Positions 18,413 to 27,472 of a stretch of DNA of 64,000 bases are shown piece after piece. The notes under the pieces are model-generated. The model saw only the letters and a program-made list of their open reading frames with translations, did no database searches and was not told the origin of the DNA. Location of the stretch: NCBI GenBank assembly GCA_016463225.1, contig JAEMRT010000001.1:1-64000 (forward strand), given 5' to 3'. Each line of letters starts with the position of its first letter. The first letter of the stretch is position 1. The DNA is from Sphingopyxis sp. (GTDB lineage Bacteria > Pseudomonadota > Alphaproteobacteria > Sphingomonadales > Sphingomonadaceae). Position numbers and translations under genes: made by a program.

Positions 18413-19288
18413 ATGACAAAATTTCGCAAATTTTCGACTTTGCTGCTGGCCACGACAATTTTCCTCGCCGGAGCAAGCGGCGCGGGGGCGCAAGGCAAGG
18501 CGCAGCCCGATCTGTTCGCTTTTTCGGAGGGCGCGCGCCTCGTCCAATATCCCGAGGACGTCATGATCAGCCAGATGGACAGCAGCCCGCTCAACCTGAT
18601 CGACGGGTTCGTCGCGACCGACTGGACGGGACAGGCTTCGCCGTCGCCGGTGTTTGTTCTCGAACTGCCCGAACGGACCGAGCTGAGCCGCATCTCGTTC
18701 GACACCGGCCCGCTCAATCGCGACGCCAAGGCGGTCCGGTCGGTGACGGTCGAGGTGTCCGACACCTCGTCGACCAGCGGTTTCGAACTTGTGGCCGAGC
18801 TGTCGCTGAAGCGGCTGAAAAACAATCAGAGCTTTTCCTTCGATCCCGAGTTTCTGCCCGTCGGCCGCTGGGTCCGTCTGACCGTCGTCGACAATCATAG
18901 CGGCGACGAATATTCGGCGCTCACCGGCTTTCACGGTTATGGGCGCGCCCTGACCGCGGTCGCCAAAATGCCCAATGTCACCGGCACCTACGACGGTCGC
19001 AGCGGCTGGGGCAAAATTCACCTGACGCAGACGGGCGATCAGGTTACCGGCTGCTATGCGTATCTGAACGGCCGGGTGACCGGCGTCATCAAGGGGCGGA
19101 CGATGATCCTGACCATGACCGAGACCGGGCTCGACGGATCGCCGATCAAGCATCGCGCCTACTTCGGGATGAGCGCCAACGGCCGCGAGCTGATCGGCAT
19201 GGGCCGCAACACCGACCCCGCGCTCGGCGAGGGCTATTTCGATTTCTATGCCGCCGATCGCATCAGCAATCGGGCCGGCAGCTGCTGA
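18413..19288 (+). CDS. exported protein with a discoidin-like domain, unknown function
   Basis: The 291-residue product has a signal peptide (about residues 1-26). Residues about 45-180 resemble a galactose-binding/F5-F8 type C fold: a LIDG-VATDWTG entry, a strand pattern around VRSVTVEVSDTS, and WVRLTVVDNHSGDEYSAL. The last 100 residues form a second beta-rich part (TGTYDGRSGWGKIHLTQTGDQVTGCY) like small lipid- or ligand-binding barrels. AAGGA precedes the ATG by 7 bases. It may bind a carbohydrate at the cell surface; that is inference from fold-like patterns only. Confidence 0.72.
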   Translation: MTKFRKFSTLLLATTIFLAGASGAGAQGKAQPDLFAFSEGARLVQYPEDVMISQMDSSPLNLIDGFVATDWTGQASPSPVFVLELPERTELSRISFDTGPLNRDAKAVRSVTVEVSDTSSTSGFELVAELSLKRLKNNQSFSFDPEFLPVGRWVRLTVVDNHSGDEYSALTGFHGYGRALTAVAKMPNVTGTYDGRSGWGKIHLTQTGDQVTGCYAYLNGRVTGVIKGRTMILTMTETGLDGSPIKHRAYFGMSANGRELIGMGRNTDPALGEGYFDFYAADRISNRAGSC

Positions 19289-19330
19289 CCTGCAATATTG
19301 CCTGTTATCAAGACGCAAAGGACCATCAGT

Positions 19331-19888
19331 ATGAAGACCCTATCCTTTACCACCTTCATTGCGGGCTCGCTGATGCTGGCAGGCTGCGGCGGATCGACCG
19401 ATTCCGCCAAGCCGGGTGAGCAGGCCGAAGCCGGAAGCGCCGCTGCAGAACCCAAAGGGTGGAATGCAGCCGATGCCTGCTCGGTCGTCGATAAGGCCAA
19501 GATGGCCGCAACGGCTGGCAAGCCGGTCAGCGAAGCCACCCTCGGGCTGGTCCACGAAAGCAGCGGCGGCAGCGACGCGACGACGTCCGAATGCAGCTAC
19601 ATCATGGAAGATGGCAGTCGCGCGTCGGTGATGTTGCGCTGGTCGCCGATCGATGACAACACCCCCGAAGCGATGGCGGCGGCGCGCGACACGTCGAAGC
19701 AAACGATCGAAGCCTTTGGCGGCACCATCGAAACGGTTGAGGGACTTGGCAAATCGGCGTTCTGGATCGGCAAGACCGACACGATGAACGTGTTCATCGG
19801 CGATGATAAGTTCGCGATCATCACGCTGCCAAGCGATCCGGCGTCGAAGGAGCAGGCCACCGCCCTCGCGCGCGAACTCGGCGCCTGA
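19331..19888 (+). CDS. small lipoprotein, unknown function
   Basis: The 185-residue product has a lipobox LAGC near residue 19 and a Gly/Ser/Glu-rich linker. Its globular part has two Cys (ADACSVVDKAK and TSECSYIM), consistent with a disulfide. The pattern is reminiscent of DUF3558-like lipoproteins but I am not certain. It is the last of four consecutive genes for exported proteins and stands just before the sigma factor gene. Confidence 0.75.
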   Translation: MKTLSFTTFIAGSLMLAGCGGSTDSAKPGEQAEAGSAAAEPKGWNAADACSVVDKAKMAATAGKPVSEATLGLVHESSGGSDATTSECSYIMEDGSRASVMLRWSPIDDNTPEAMAAARDTSKQTIEAFGGTIETVEGLGKSAFWIGKTDTMNVFIGDDKFAIITLPSDPASKEQATALARELGA

Positions 19889-20057
19889 CCGACCGCTAGC
19901 GTCCGCCGCATCCCACTTTCTTTCGCGCTTGCCAAACCCCTGACCGACCCGCATAAATTCCACGGGTTCGGCGGGCGGCCCGTGAGCAGCGCGGAGAAAG
20001 TCGATCGATCCGGATCCCAGCGCCGCACCCGATTTTGCGGGCACCGCCGATGACCTG

Positions 20058-20543
20058 ATGACCTTGCTGTACAGCGAGCTGCGGGTCATCGCGCGGCGCG
20101 AGCATTTCCGGGCCGGCGGCCCGCAAACCTTGCAGCCGACCGCGCTGATCAACGAGGCCTATGTCAAGTTGCAGCGCCGCGACAGTTGGGAAAGCGAAGC
20201 GCATTTCCTGGGCTGCGCGGCGACCGCAATTCGCCATATCCTGATCGACGCGGCGCGGGCGCGGATGGCGTCGAAACGCGACGCGCCGATGTACAGCTTT
20301 ACCCAAAGCCTCGATTCCATGGCAGCCGCCGTTCCCGAGGATGCCGAGGTCGTCAAATTGGGCGACGCGTTAAAGGCGCTGGCCGACGTCGATGCCAATC
20401 TGGCCAAGGTCGTCGATTGCCGCTTTTTCGCCGGCCTCGACGAAAAGGAAACCGCGGAGGTTCTCGGCGTTTCGGACCGCACCGTGCGGCGCTGGTGGGT
20501 GCAGGCGCGCGCCTGGATCCACGTCGAAATGCTTGCGGCTTAG
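20058..20543 (+). CDS. ECF-like sigma-70 factor, TIGR02999 type
   Basis: The product has sigma region 2 (ELRVIARREHF to ALINEAYVKLQ, then AIRHILIDAARAR) and region 4 with an HTH (EKETAEVLGVSDRTVRRWWVQARAWI). It matches the ECF-like group often paired with protein kinases. The ATG at 20058 has no clear ribosome site and cuts the first helix. The frame is open back to a TGA near 19986, and an ATC at 20004 with GGAG about 7 bases upstream would add 18 residues typical of the family. The gene converges on the Ser/Thr kinase gene with 6 bases between stops. Confidence 0.88.
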   Translation: MTLLYSELRVIARREHFRAGGPQTLQPTALINEAYVKLQRRDSWESEAHFLGCAATAIRHILIDAARARMASKRDAPMYSFTQSLDSMAAAVPEDAEVVKLGDALKALADVDANLAKVVDCRFFAGLDEKETAEVLGVSDRTVRRWWVQARAWIHVEMLAA

Positions 20544-20549
20544 CGCCGC

Positions 20550-22985
20550 CTACCCTCCCGCCAGTCGCTTGCGCAGCGCGGGGAATGCCTTCAGATAGCT
20601 TTCCCCGGTCGGCCCCATGCCCTTGAATATCGTTTCGGCGCGATCGGCGGCCGCCTTCGCATCGGCGATCCGTCCGACCTTCAGCAGCGTAATCGCACGG
20701 GCGCGATCGACGATAGCGTGCGCCGGGCCGACGGGTATATCCTTCAAGATGGGATCCACTGTACCCAGTACATTCAGGGCTTTCGCGGTATTCCCGGCTT
20801 CGGCATAGGCCTCGACCAACGTGCCGGCGATGATCAGCGTCGGCTGCGCGGCCGGGCTCATCTTCTCGTTCGCCATCGGCCAAGACTCGGCCAGCAAGAC
20901 GCTCGCTTCCTTATATTTTTTGAGCCCGACCTTGACCCGCCCCAGATGGAACAGGTCGACAGCCAGCCCCGCCGAGCGACCAAACACCGCGCGGCGGCGT
21001 GCGACGACATTTTGCAAGATCGGCTCGGCGCGCGCGGGTTGCTCAAGCTTGGCGAAGCGCACGCCCTTGAGCTGCTCCATCGCCAGCGCCAGCGTGCTGT
21101 CACCCTGCCCGTTTTCCGCCGTGATCTTGTCCGCCCGCGCGAAGATTTCGGGCATCGCTTCGATCTGGTTCGCCTCGAGCATGTAAGCGAGCAGGTTGTT
21201 ATAGACTATCATCCGGTCGCGGTAATTGTCGGCATAGGCAATGTCGGCGTCGGCCAAGGTCGGTTTCAACAACGCGATCGCATCTTCGATCCGCCCGGTG
21301 CGCCGCCAAAGCTGCGCCCGCGTCAGGTTAATGTCGACAAGCTCGCGGCGAAACCGCACCGGGTCGGCGCGAAACACCGGCTCCGCCGCATCGATCAGCG
21401 GCGCCATGGCATCGGTTTTTCCGAGCGACGCCGCCGAAGCAGCCGCGCGGACCTGCAACTGCGCGGTCGCCACCCGGTCATCTTTACCAATGCCGCGCTC
21501 CAGCGCCTTGGTGATCAGCGCATCGGCGCCGACCGGATCCTCCAGCGTGATGTAAAGGTCGAACAGCGTCGACACCAAGGTCGCCGACTCCGCGCTGGTA
21601 TCGACCGAGTTCACCAGTCGTTCGGCGGTCGAATCGAGCATCTGCTTGACCGTCACGCTTTCGCCGTCGTCGGATTCCGCGGTGTCGCGCAACATGACCT
21701 GGAGCATCTGGTTGATCGAGGCCGAGCGCCGCGCCGCATCCTGCGCCAGATCGCGTTCGATCGCGGTCTGATGCGATTGCCAGACGATCCCGCCGACACC
21801 GACGAGCAGCGCGGCAAACGCCGCACCCGCCGCGGTGACCGTCAGCCTGTTGCGGCGCACGAACCGCCCGAACCGATAGCGCGTCGTGCCGTCGCGCGCC
21901 TTGACGGGCTTCAGATCCTGATGCCGCGCGACGTCGTCCGCCAGCGCCTGCACGCTGTCATAGCGTTGCGCCGGGTCGCGCCGCATCGCTTTGAGGATGA
22001 TCGCATCGAGGTCGCCCGCGACCGCCTGCGCGCGGACCGGTGCGCCATCGCGCGCCGCGACCTTGCTCGGCAGCGCGGGATCCTCCTGCAATATGCGCCG
22101 CACCATTGTCGGCACCGAACTGCCGTCGCGTTGCCAGGGCGAGGTACCCGTCACCAGCTGATACAGCACCGCGCCCAGCGCATAAATATCGGTCGCGATC
22201 GTGATCTGCTCGCCGCCCAGCTGTTCGGGCGCGGCATAATCGGGGGTCAGCATCGGCTGCGTCGTTTCCGCCCCCGTCACGTCGCCATCGATCAGCTTGG
22301 CGATGCCGAAATCGAGCAGTTTGACCGATCCGTCACCGTCGATCATGATATTCGACGGTTTCAGGTCGCGGTGCACCACGAGATGGGCGTGGGCATAGGC
22401 AACAGCAGCGCAGATGTCGCGGAACAGCGCCAGGCGCACCGCCAGATCGGCCTTCTCGTCGCTTACCCAGACATCGATCGGCCGCCCGTCGACATAGTCC
22501 ATCACCATATAGGGACGACCATCGTCGGCCATGCCGCCGTCGATCAGCCGCGCGATATGCGGGTGGTCCAGGCTCGCCAGCAAGCGCCGTTCGCGCGCGA
22601 ACAGCTGGCTTTTCTCCGACGCTTCGGCCCGGAGCAGCTTGATCGCGACCTGCTGAACAAAATCGGCATCGGAGCGGTGCGCCAGATAGACTTCGCCCAT
22701 CCCGCCGCGCCCGAGGTAGCGATCGATCGTGAAGCCGCCAACGACCTGCCCTACCGCCAGCGACCGGAAATCACTCTCATCCCCGCCGCCGTCGAGCGAT
22801 GGGCTGCTGCTATCAAGGATTCCCTCGGCCCGATGCGCAGCCAGCATCGCCCTCGTCTTGGCGATGACGGCGGCGCTGGCGGTCGACTGCGTCAACAGCC
22901 GACCCTGATCGTCCGGCGCTGCATCGACCAGCTCATCGAAGAGCTTTTGAACCGCCGCCCATTCGCCCGCACCGTCGTCGATCAT
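20550..22985 (-). CDS. Ser/Thr protein kinase with membrane segment and TPR-like domain
   Basis: This 811-residue Hanks-type kinase has a Gly-rich loop (YLGRGGMGEVY), an invariant Lys in VAIKLL, HRDLKPSN (about residue 204), DFG and APEQ. All catalytic motifs are intact. One membrane helix lies at about residues 378-400, followed by a helical repeat domain outside the cytoplasm that resembles TPRs. The N-terminus has a short acidic helical segment. Kinases of this layout usually sit beside ECF-like sigma genes, as here. Target proteins are unknown; the neighbouring secreted-protein genes are candidates for the regulon. Confidence 0.93.
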   Translation of the reverse strand: MIDDGAGEWAAVQKLFDELVDAAPDDQGRLLTQSTASAAVIAKTRAMLAAHRAEGILDSSSPSLDGGGDESDFRSLAVGQVVGGFTIDRYLGRGGMGEVYLAHRSDADFVQQVAIKLLRAEASEKSQLFARERRLLASLDHPHIARLIDGGMADDGRPYMVMDYVDGRPIDVWVSDEKADLAVRLALFRDICAAVAYAHAHLVVHRDLKPSNIMIDGDGSVKLLDFGIAKLIDGDVTGAETTQPMLTPDYAAPEQLGGEQITIATDIYALGAVLYQLVTGTSPWQRDGSSVPTMVRRILQEDPALPSKVAARDGAPVRAQAVAGDLDAIILKAMRRDPAQRYDSVQALADDVARHQDLKPVKARDGTTRYRFGRFVRRNRLTVTAAGAAFAALLVGVGGIVWQSHQTAIERDLAQDAARRSASINQMLQVMLRDTAESDDGESVTVKQMLDSTAERLVNSVDTSAESATLVSTLFDLYITLEDPVGADALITKALERGIGKDDRVATAQLQVRAAASAASLGKTDAMAPLIDAAEPVFRADPVRFRRELVDINLTRAQLWRRTGRIEDAIALLKPTLADADIAYADNYRDRMIVYNNLLAYMLEANQIEAMPEIFARADKITAENGQGDSTLALAMEQLKGVRFAKLEQPARAEPILQNVVARRRAVFGRSAGLAVDLFHLGRVKVGLKKYKEASVLLAESWPMANEKMSPAAQPTLIIAGTLVEAYAEAGNTAKALNVLGTVDPILKDIPVGPAHAIVDRARAITLLKVGRIADAKAAADRAETIFKGMGPTGESYLKAFPALRKRLAGG

Positions 22986-23154
22986 GTTCCCCCCGATCTG
23001 CGTCCGGGCGTATCAGAAGGGCGAGCAATAGCAATTGCTTCGCGACTGTAGCGGCCCATTTGCCTCCAGCTGCAAAAGGCAAAATGAAATGATAGCCTAC
23101 GGCTGCCCATCGGACGGCCTCGCCCTTGTCAAAGGCCGGGCGCCTCACTATCCC

Positions 23155-23173
23155 CCGCGGATCAAGCCCGCGG
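23155..23173. repeat. palindromic hairpin CCGCGG-N7-CCGCGG
   Basis: A short inverted repeat lies just before the TonB-like gene; its form (CCGCGGATCAAG...) resembles common alphaproteobacterial intergenic palindromes. Confidence 0.35.
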
Positions 23174-23177
23174 CCCC

Positions 23178-23969
23178 TTGACCAGCGGACGCCGCCACCA
23201 AAGATTGCTTCCGCTGAGCCCTGTTCCAGCCACTCCCTACGTCGATCAGCTCAGCATCGGGGCGGGCCGCCGTACGCTTGCCATCAGTCTGGCGGTGCTG
23301 ATTCCGGCGATCCTGCTGCTGATGCTGCTCTCGTTCGGCGCGGAGGCGCCGCCCGAATCGCGCGAGGCGCGCGTCAGCGTTGTGAGCCTTCCCGCGAGCG
23401 AGATCGCGGAGGAAGCGCCCGAACCCAGCAGCGCCGAGCGCGAGCAGAGCGAAGAGCAGCCCGAGCCGCCGCAGCCGGCACCCGAACAGCCGCTGCCGCC
23501 GCGACTCCCCGAACCCAAGGTCGTGCCCATAATAACGATACCAGCCGAACGACCGCCCGCGCCGCCGGCTCCCCCGCAAGCCGTCCGTCCCCCTGGCGGA
23601 CAGGTTTATGGACCGCCCAGCCCGGGCCGCTCGTCCTCCTCCGGTGATTCGGAGCGGGTGGGCACCGCGCCCAATGGCGAGCCGCTCTACAAGGCCGCCT
23701 GGTATCGCGAACCGCGCGATGACGAATTGCGCGGCTATCTATCCACCGCCAGCGGGCCGGGCTGGGGGCTGATCGCTTGCCGCACCGCGCCGGATTACCG
23801 CGTCGAGGACTGCGTCGGACTCGACGAATATCCGAACGGATCGCAGATCAATCGCGCAGTGCTCGCCGCGGCGTGGGCGTTTCAGGTGCGGCCGCCGCGG
23901 CTCGGTGGGCGGCCACTGGTGGGCGCCTGGGTCAGGATCAGGATCGATTACGGCATCAAGCGGCGGTAG
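23178..23969 (+). CDS. TonB-like energy transducer
   Basis: The product has a short cytoplasmic N-terminus, one membrane helix (about residues 34-54) and a long Glu/Pro-rich periplasmic spacer (PEPPQPAPEQPLPP and similar). Its C-terminal domain of about 90 residues ends in VRIRIDYGIKRR, as TonB-related proteins in sphingomonads do. It should pass proton-motive energy to outer-membrane receptors; ExbB/ExbD genes are not nearby. The start is uncertain because the frame opens with TTG at 23178 (a second TTG lies at 23205) and there is no ATG before the membrane helix. Confidence 0.7.
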   Translation: MTSGRRHQRLLPLSPVPATPYVDQLSIGAGRRTLAISLAVLIPAILLLMLLSFGAEAPPESREARVSVVSLPASEIAEEAPEPSSAEREQSEEQPEPPQPAPEQPLPPRLPEPKVVPIITIPAERPPAPPAPPQAVRPPGGQVYGPPSPGRSSSSGDSERVGTAPNGEPLYKAAWYREPRDDELRGYLSTASGPGWGLIACRTAPDYRVEDCVGLDEYPNGSQINRAVLAAAWAFQVRPPRLGGRPLVGAWVRIRIDYGIKRR

Positions 23970-24045
23970 GGTCGGAAAATCAGATCGCGAGAAGCACGGC
24001 CGTGCGGCTGGCGATCGGGACGGTGCTAGCGCTGCTTTGGGGAAA

Positions 24046-24121
24046 TGGTGCCGCTTACAGGACTCGAACCTGTGACCCCATCATTACGAATGATGTGCTC
24101 TACCAACTGAGCTAAAGCGGC
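24046..24121 (-). tRNA. tRNA-Thr (anticodon CGU)
   Basis: Read on the minus strand the gene starts GCCGCTTTAGCTCAG and ends AAGCGGCA plus an encoded CCA. The 7-bp acceptor stem is perfect. The anticodon arm CATCA-TTCGTAA-TGATG gives CGT in positions 34-36. The T arm GGTTCGAGTCC is standard. Confidence 0.96.
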
Positions 24122-24180
24122 AACGAGGCGCGCCTCTAACAGCGTGGCGGGGTGAAAACAAGCGGCGTTGGGTGCAAATT

Positions 24181-24885
24181 TCAATTGCCGTCGCGCTTGC
24201 CCGTCCCCGCCTGAAATTCGGCGACCAGATCGAAACGATCGCCGCGGAAAAGCTGGCGGACATGCGTGACCGGGCGCTCGCCGCGCCAGGTGTCGCGTTC
24301 GAGCTGGAGGCAGGCGGCGCCGCTGCCGGTCGCCAGCGCTTTGGCTTCGGCGCGGGTGGCGGCGACGGCGCGCACGACGTGCCGCGCCGAGGTCCAGGGA
24401 ATATGCGCGAGCAGCCAGGTCCCCGGTGCTTCGAGGCTGAAATCGGCATCGGCCGCCGCGGGGACTTCGGCGAGTTCGATCGTGCGGCGTTCGAGCGCGA
24501 AGGGCTCGTCGGCGGCAAAATGGACGCCGTCGATCTGCAGCGTGTCAGCGTCGTCAGCGTTTTTCCGGCGAACGATCGCGCGCGCTTCCCAGCGATAGGC
24601 TTCGCCGCGCGCCGCAATCAGCTCAGCGAGGTCGGGGACGGTCATCACTGCCGAATGCACCGGTGGATGCGCGACGAACGACCCTGCTTTGCGCCGCCGT
24701 TCGACCAGCCCCGCGGCGACGAGCTCGCCCAGCGCCTTGCTGACCGTGGCGCGTGCGCAGCCATAGCGCGCCGCGAGTTCCTGTTCGATCGGGATGCGCG
24801 TTCCCGGTTTCCATTCGCCCGAGTGGATGCGGCCCTCGATATCCTCGCGGATCCGCCGCGCCGGATTCGGCGCTGCGCCCGTCAC
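24181..24885 (-). CDS. hutC: histidine utilisation repressor HutC (GntR/HutC family)
   Basis: HutC represses the hut genes and is released by urocanate. The 234-residue product begins with a GTG at 24885 that overlaps the hutF stop by 4 bases. The GntR winged helix covers about residues 6-72 (IPIEQELAARYGCARATVSKALGEL), and the UTRA ligand domain with YRWEARAIVRRKN and RQLFRGDRFDLVAEF follows. The frame extends upstream across hutF but is not coding there. Its likely target is the 18-bp palindrome between hutF and hutI. Confidence 0.93.
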   Translation of the reverse strand: MTGAAPNPARRIREDIEGRIHSGEWKPGTRIPIEQELAARYGCARATVSKALGELVAAGLVERRRKAGSFVAHPPVHSAVMTVPDLAELIAARGEAYRWEARAIVRRKNADDADTLQIDGVHFAADEPFALERRTIELAEVPAAADADFSLEAPGTWLLAHIPWTSARHVVRAVAATRAEAKALATGSGAACLQLERDTWRGERPVTHVRQLFRGDRFDLVAEFQAGTGKRDGN

Positions 24886-26231
24886 GCGACGATCCGCTCG
24901 ACGCTTTTGCGATAGGCGGCAGCGATGGCGGTGCGATCGACATGGCGCCCGCCTTCGACCCGCTTGACCCCGGCGCGCCAGACGCAGTCGATCGTCCCTG
25001 CCCCGCCCGCAAAAATCCAGCGGTCGAGCAGCGTCGCGTCGTCGGCCCCGGCAAAGCTGGGGTGGTCGAGGTCGAGCGAGACGATGTCGGCGGGCTGGCC
25101 GACCGCGAAGCCGGCCTCGACCCCCAGCGCCTGCGCGCCTCCAGCCAGCGCGCGGGCGTAGAGATTGGCGCCGACGAAGGGCGATTCGGTTCCGGCGAGC
25201 AGCGCACGGGCGCGGTGCGCCAGTCGCTGCGAATATTCGAGCGCGCGCAGCTCGGCTGCGGCGTCGATCTGGATATTGCTGTCGGTGCCGATCCCGAAGC
25301 GGCCACTGGCAGCGAGATAGTCGATTGCAGGAAAAATGCCGTCGCCGAGATTCGCCTCCGTGATCGGACAAAGCCCGGCGACCGCGCCGCTCGCGGCAAG
25401 CCGCGGCACCTCGCCCGCGTCGAGGTGGGTCGAGTGGATCAGGCACCAGCGCGCATCGACCGCGGCGTTATCGAGCAGCCATTCGACCGGACGCGCGCCG
25501 CTCCATGCCACGCAATCGGCGACTTCTTTTTCCTGTTCGGCGGCGTGGATATGGACCGGACCGGTGGGCGACATGGCGAGGAGAGCCGCCAGCTGGTCGG
25601 GGCCAACCGCGCGCAGCGAGTGCGGTGCGATGCCGATATTGGCGTCGCCGACCAGCTTGGCACGCGCGCCGTCGAGCAGCGTTGCAAAGCCGTCGATGTC
25701 GCTGAGAAAGCGCCGCTGGCCGGGGCTTGGCGCCGCGCCGCCAAAATTGCCGTGGGCGTAAAAGACCGGCAGCAAGGTCAGGCCAATGCCTGTCGCCGCG
25801 CTGGCCTCCACGATCGCGCCCGCCATCGCGGCCGGATCGGCATAGGTCGCGCCCGCGGGATCATGGTGGAGATAGTGGAACTCGCCGACGCGGGTGAAGC
25901 CGCCCTCGAGCATCTCGGCATAGGCCTGCGCGGTGATCGCCGCGACATCGTCGGGGGTCAGCCGGTCGAGGAAGCGGTACATGATCTCGCGCCAGCTCCA
26001 GAAATTGTCGTCGGGACGGCTGCGGCGTTCCGAAAGCCCCGCCATCCCGCGCTGGAAACCGTGGCTGTGGACGTTGCACAACCCGGGCAGCGCCGCGGCG
26101 TGGCGTTCGTCATCGGAGGCGGCGCCGACACCGGTTTCAAGCGCGGAAATCCGGCCTTCCGCGACCGTCAGGCGCACATCATGCTGCCACTGATTGTCGA
26201 TCCATGCGCGCTGAAACCAGTAAGCCATCAT
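24882..26231 (-). CDS. hutF: formimidoylglutamate deiminase
   Basis: HutF converts N-formimidoyl-L-glutamate to N-formyl-L-glutamate and ammonia, the first half of the two-step route completed by HutG. The 449-residue amidohydrolase has metal-site motifs [10 protein letters not shown] (about residue 60), [14 protein letters not shown] and GTDSNIQ. I start at the ATG at 26231, with GAGG 7 bases upstream; ATG 26228 is equally possible. The gene reads away from hutI across the operator and overlaps hutC. Confidence 0.95.
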   Translation of the reverse strand: MMAYWFQRAWIDNQWQHDVRLTVAEGRISALETGVGAASDDERHAAALPGLCNVHSHGFQRGMAGLSERRSRPDDNFWSWREIMYRFLDRLTPDDVAAITAQAYAEMLEGGFTRVGEFHYLHHDPAGATYADPAAMAGAIVEASAATGIGLTLLPVFYAHGNFGGAAPSPGQRRFLSDIDGFATLLDGARAKLVGDANIGIAPHSLRAVGPDQLAALLAMSPTGPVHIHAAEQEKEVADCVAWSGARPVEWLLDNAAVDARWCLIHSTHLDAGEVPRLAASGAVAGLCPITEANLGDGIFPAIDYLAASGRFGIGTDSNIQIDAAAELRALEYSQRLAHRARALLAGTESPFVGANLYARALAGGAQALGVEAGFAVGQPADIVSLDLDHPSFAGADDATLLDRWIFAGGAGTIDCVWRAGVKRVEGGRHVDRTAIAAAYRKSVERIVA

Positions 26232-26244
26232 CAAGAGCCCTCAT

Positions 26245-26262
26245 ATTATGTCTAGACATAAT
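26245..26262. promoter_or_regulatory. likely HutC operator, perfect 18-bp palindrome
   Basis: ATTATGTCTAGACATAAT is a perfect palindrome between the divergent hutF and hutI genes. GntR/HutC repressors bind such symmetric sites, and no other symmetric element is seen in this gap. One operator here could control both arms. Confidence 0.8.
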
Positions 26263-26287
26263 GACGCAATCGAGAGATGTTGTCCAG

Positions 26288-27472
26288 ATGGAGCATGGCT
26301 GGACCAACGCGCGACTCGCGACGATGACCGATGACGGGCTGGGGCTGATCGACGACGGCGTCGTGGCGGCGCAGGACGGGCGGATCGTCTATGCCGGACC
26401 AGCCGATGGTGCGCCGACGAGGCCCGCGAAAACCACTGATTGCGGCGGTAGGTTGATCACCCCGGGGCTGATTGATTGCCACACCCATCTGGTCCACGGC
26501 GGCAACCGCGCCAATGAATGGGCGATGAGGCTCGAAGGCGCGAGCTATGAGGATATTGCCCGCGCCGGTGGCGGCATCGTGTCGACGATGCGCGCAACCC
26601 GCGCCGCGAGCGAGGCCGAACTGGTCGACGCCGCCCTCCCCCGCCTCGACGCGCTGATCGCGGAGGGGGTTACGACGATCGAGATCAAGTCGGGCTACGG
26701 TCTGTCGACCGCCGACGAATTGAAGATGCTCCGCGCGGCGCGCGCACTGGGCGAGCGGCGCGCCATTCGTGTCGAACCGACCTTCCTCGGCGCGCACGCG
26801 CTGCCTCCCGAATATCGGGACGACAGCGACGGCTATATCGACCTCGTCGTCGGCGAAATGATTCCTGCGGCGGCGCCGCTCGCGACCGCGGTCGACGCCT
26901 TTTGCGAGGGCATCGGTTTTTCGCCCGCGCAATGCACGCGCGTGATCGAGGCGGCGCAGGCGCATGGGCTGGCGGTCAAGCTGCACGCCGAACAATTGTC
27001 GGCGCTCCACGGCAGTGCGCTCGCGGCGCGCCACGGCGCGCTGTCGGCCGACCATCTCGAATATGCGACCGACGACGATGTCGCCGCGATGGCGGCCGCC
27101 GGGACGGTCGCGGTGCTGCTGCCCGGCGCCTATTATTTCATGCGCGAGACCAAATTGCCACCGATCGAGGCGATGCGTCGCCACGGCGTGAAGATCGCGC
27201 TCGCAACCGACAACAACCCTGGCACCTCGCCGACGACCTCGCTGCTGCTCATGCTCAACATGGGCGCGACGCTGTTCGGGCTGACGGTGGTCGAGGCCTT
27301 GCGCGGGGTGACGGTCAACGCCGCCGCCGCGCTCGGCCTCGGCGCCGAGATCGGGACGCTCGAAGCCGGCAAAGCGTGCGACCTCGCGATCTGGGACGTC
27401 ACCGACCCCGCCGAGCTGGTTTACCGCATCGGCTTCAACCCGCTGCACCAACGCATCAAGGACGGACAATGA
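26288..27472 (+). CDS. hutI: imidazolonepropionase
   Basis: HutI hydrolyses imidazolone-5-propanoate to N-formimidoylglutamate. The amidohydrolase metal motif [14 protein letters not shown] is present at about residues 60-73. I chose the ATG at 26288 ([13 protein letters not shown]) because it aligns with the usual HutI N-terminus (a Trp about five residues in, then ATM) and gives 394 residues. An ATG at 26261 overlaps the operator palindrome and is less likely. The stop overlaps the hutH start (ATGA). Confidence 0.95.
   Translation: MEHGWTNARLATMTDDGLGLIDDGVVAAQDGRIVYAGPADGAPTRPAKTTDCGGRLITPGLIDCHTHLVHGGNRANEWAMRLEGASYEDIARAGGGIVSTMRATRAASEAELVDAALPRLDALIAEGVTTIEIKSGYGLSTADELKMLRAARALGERRAIRVEPTFLGAHALPPEYRDDSDGYIDLVVGEMIPAAAPLATAVDAFCEGIGFSPAQCTRVIEAAQAHGLAVKLHAEQLSALHGSALAARHGALSADHLEYATDDDVAAMAAAGTVAVLLPGAYYFMRETKLPPIEAMRRHGVKIALATDNNPGTSPTTSLLLMLNMGATLFGLTVVEALRGVTVNAAAALGLGAEIGTLEAGKACDLAIWDVTDPAELVYRIGFNPLHQRIKDGQ

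Noticed and set aside
20718-23051. 777-codon plus-strand frame
   Set aside because: Antisense to the Ser/Thr kinase, which has all catalytic motifs.
24886-25446. Upstream extension of the HutC frame
   Set aside because: It runs through hutF in another frame with no similarity to regulators; the GTG at 24885 gives the family length.
26902-27468. Upstream extension of the HutH frame
   Set aside because: It overlaps hutI; the start at 27469 gives the standard HutH and coupled ATGA overlap.
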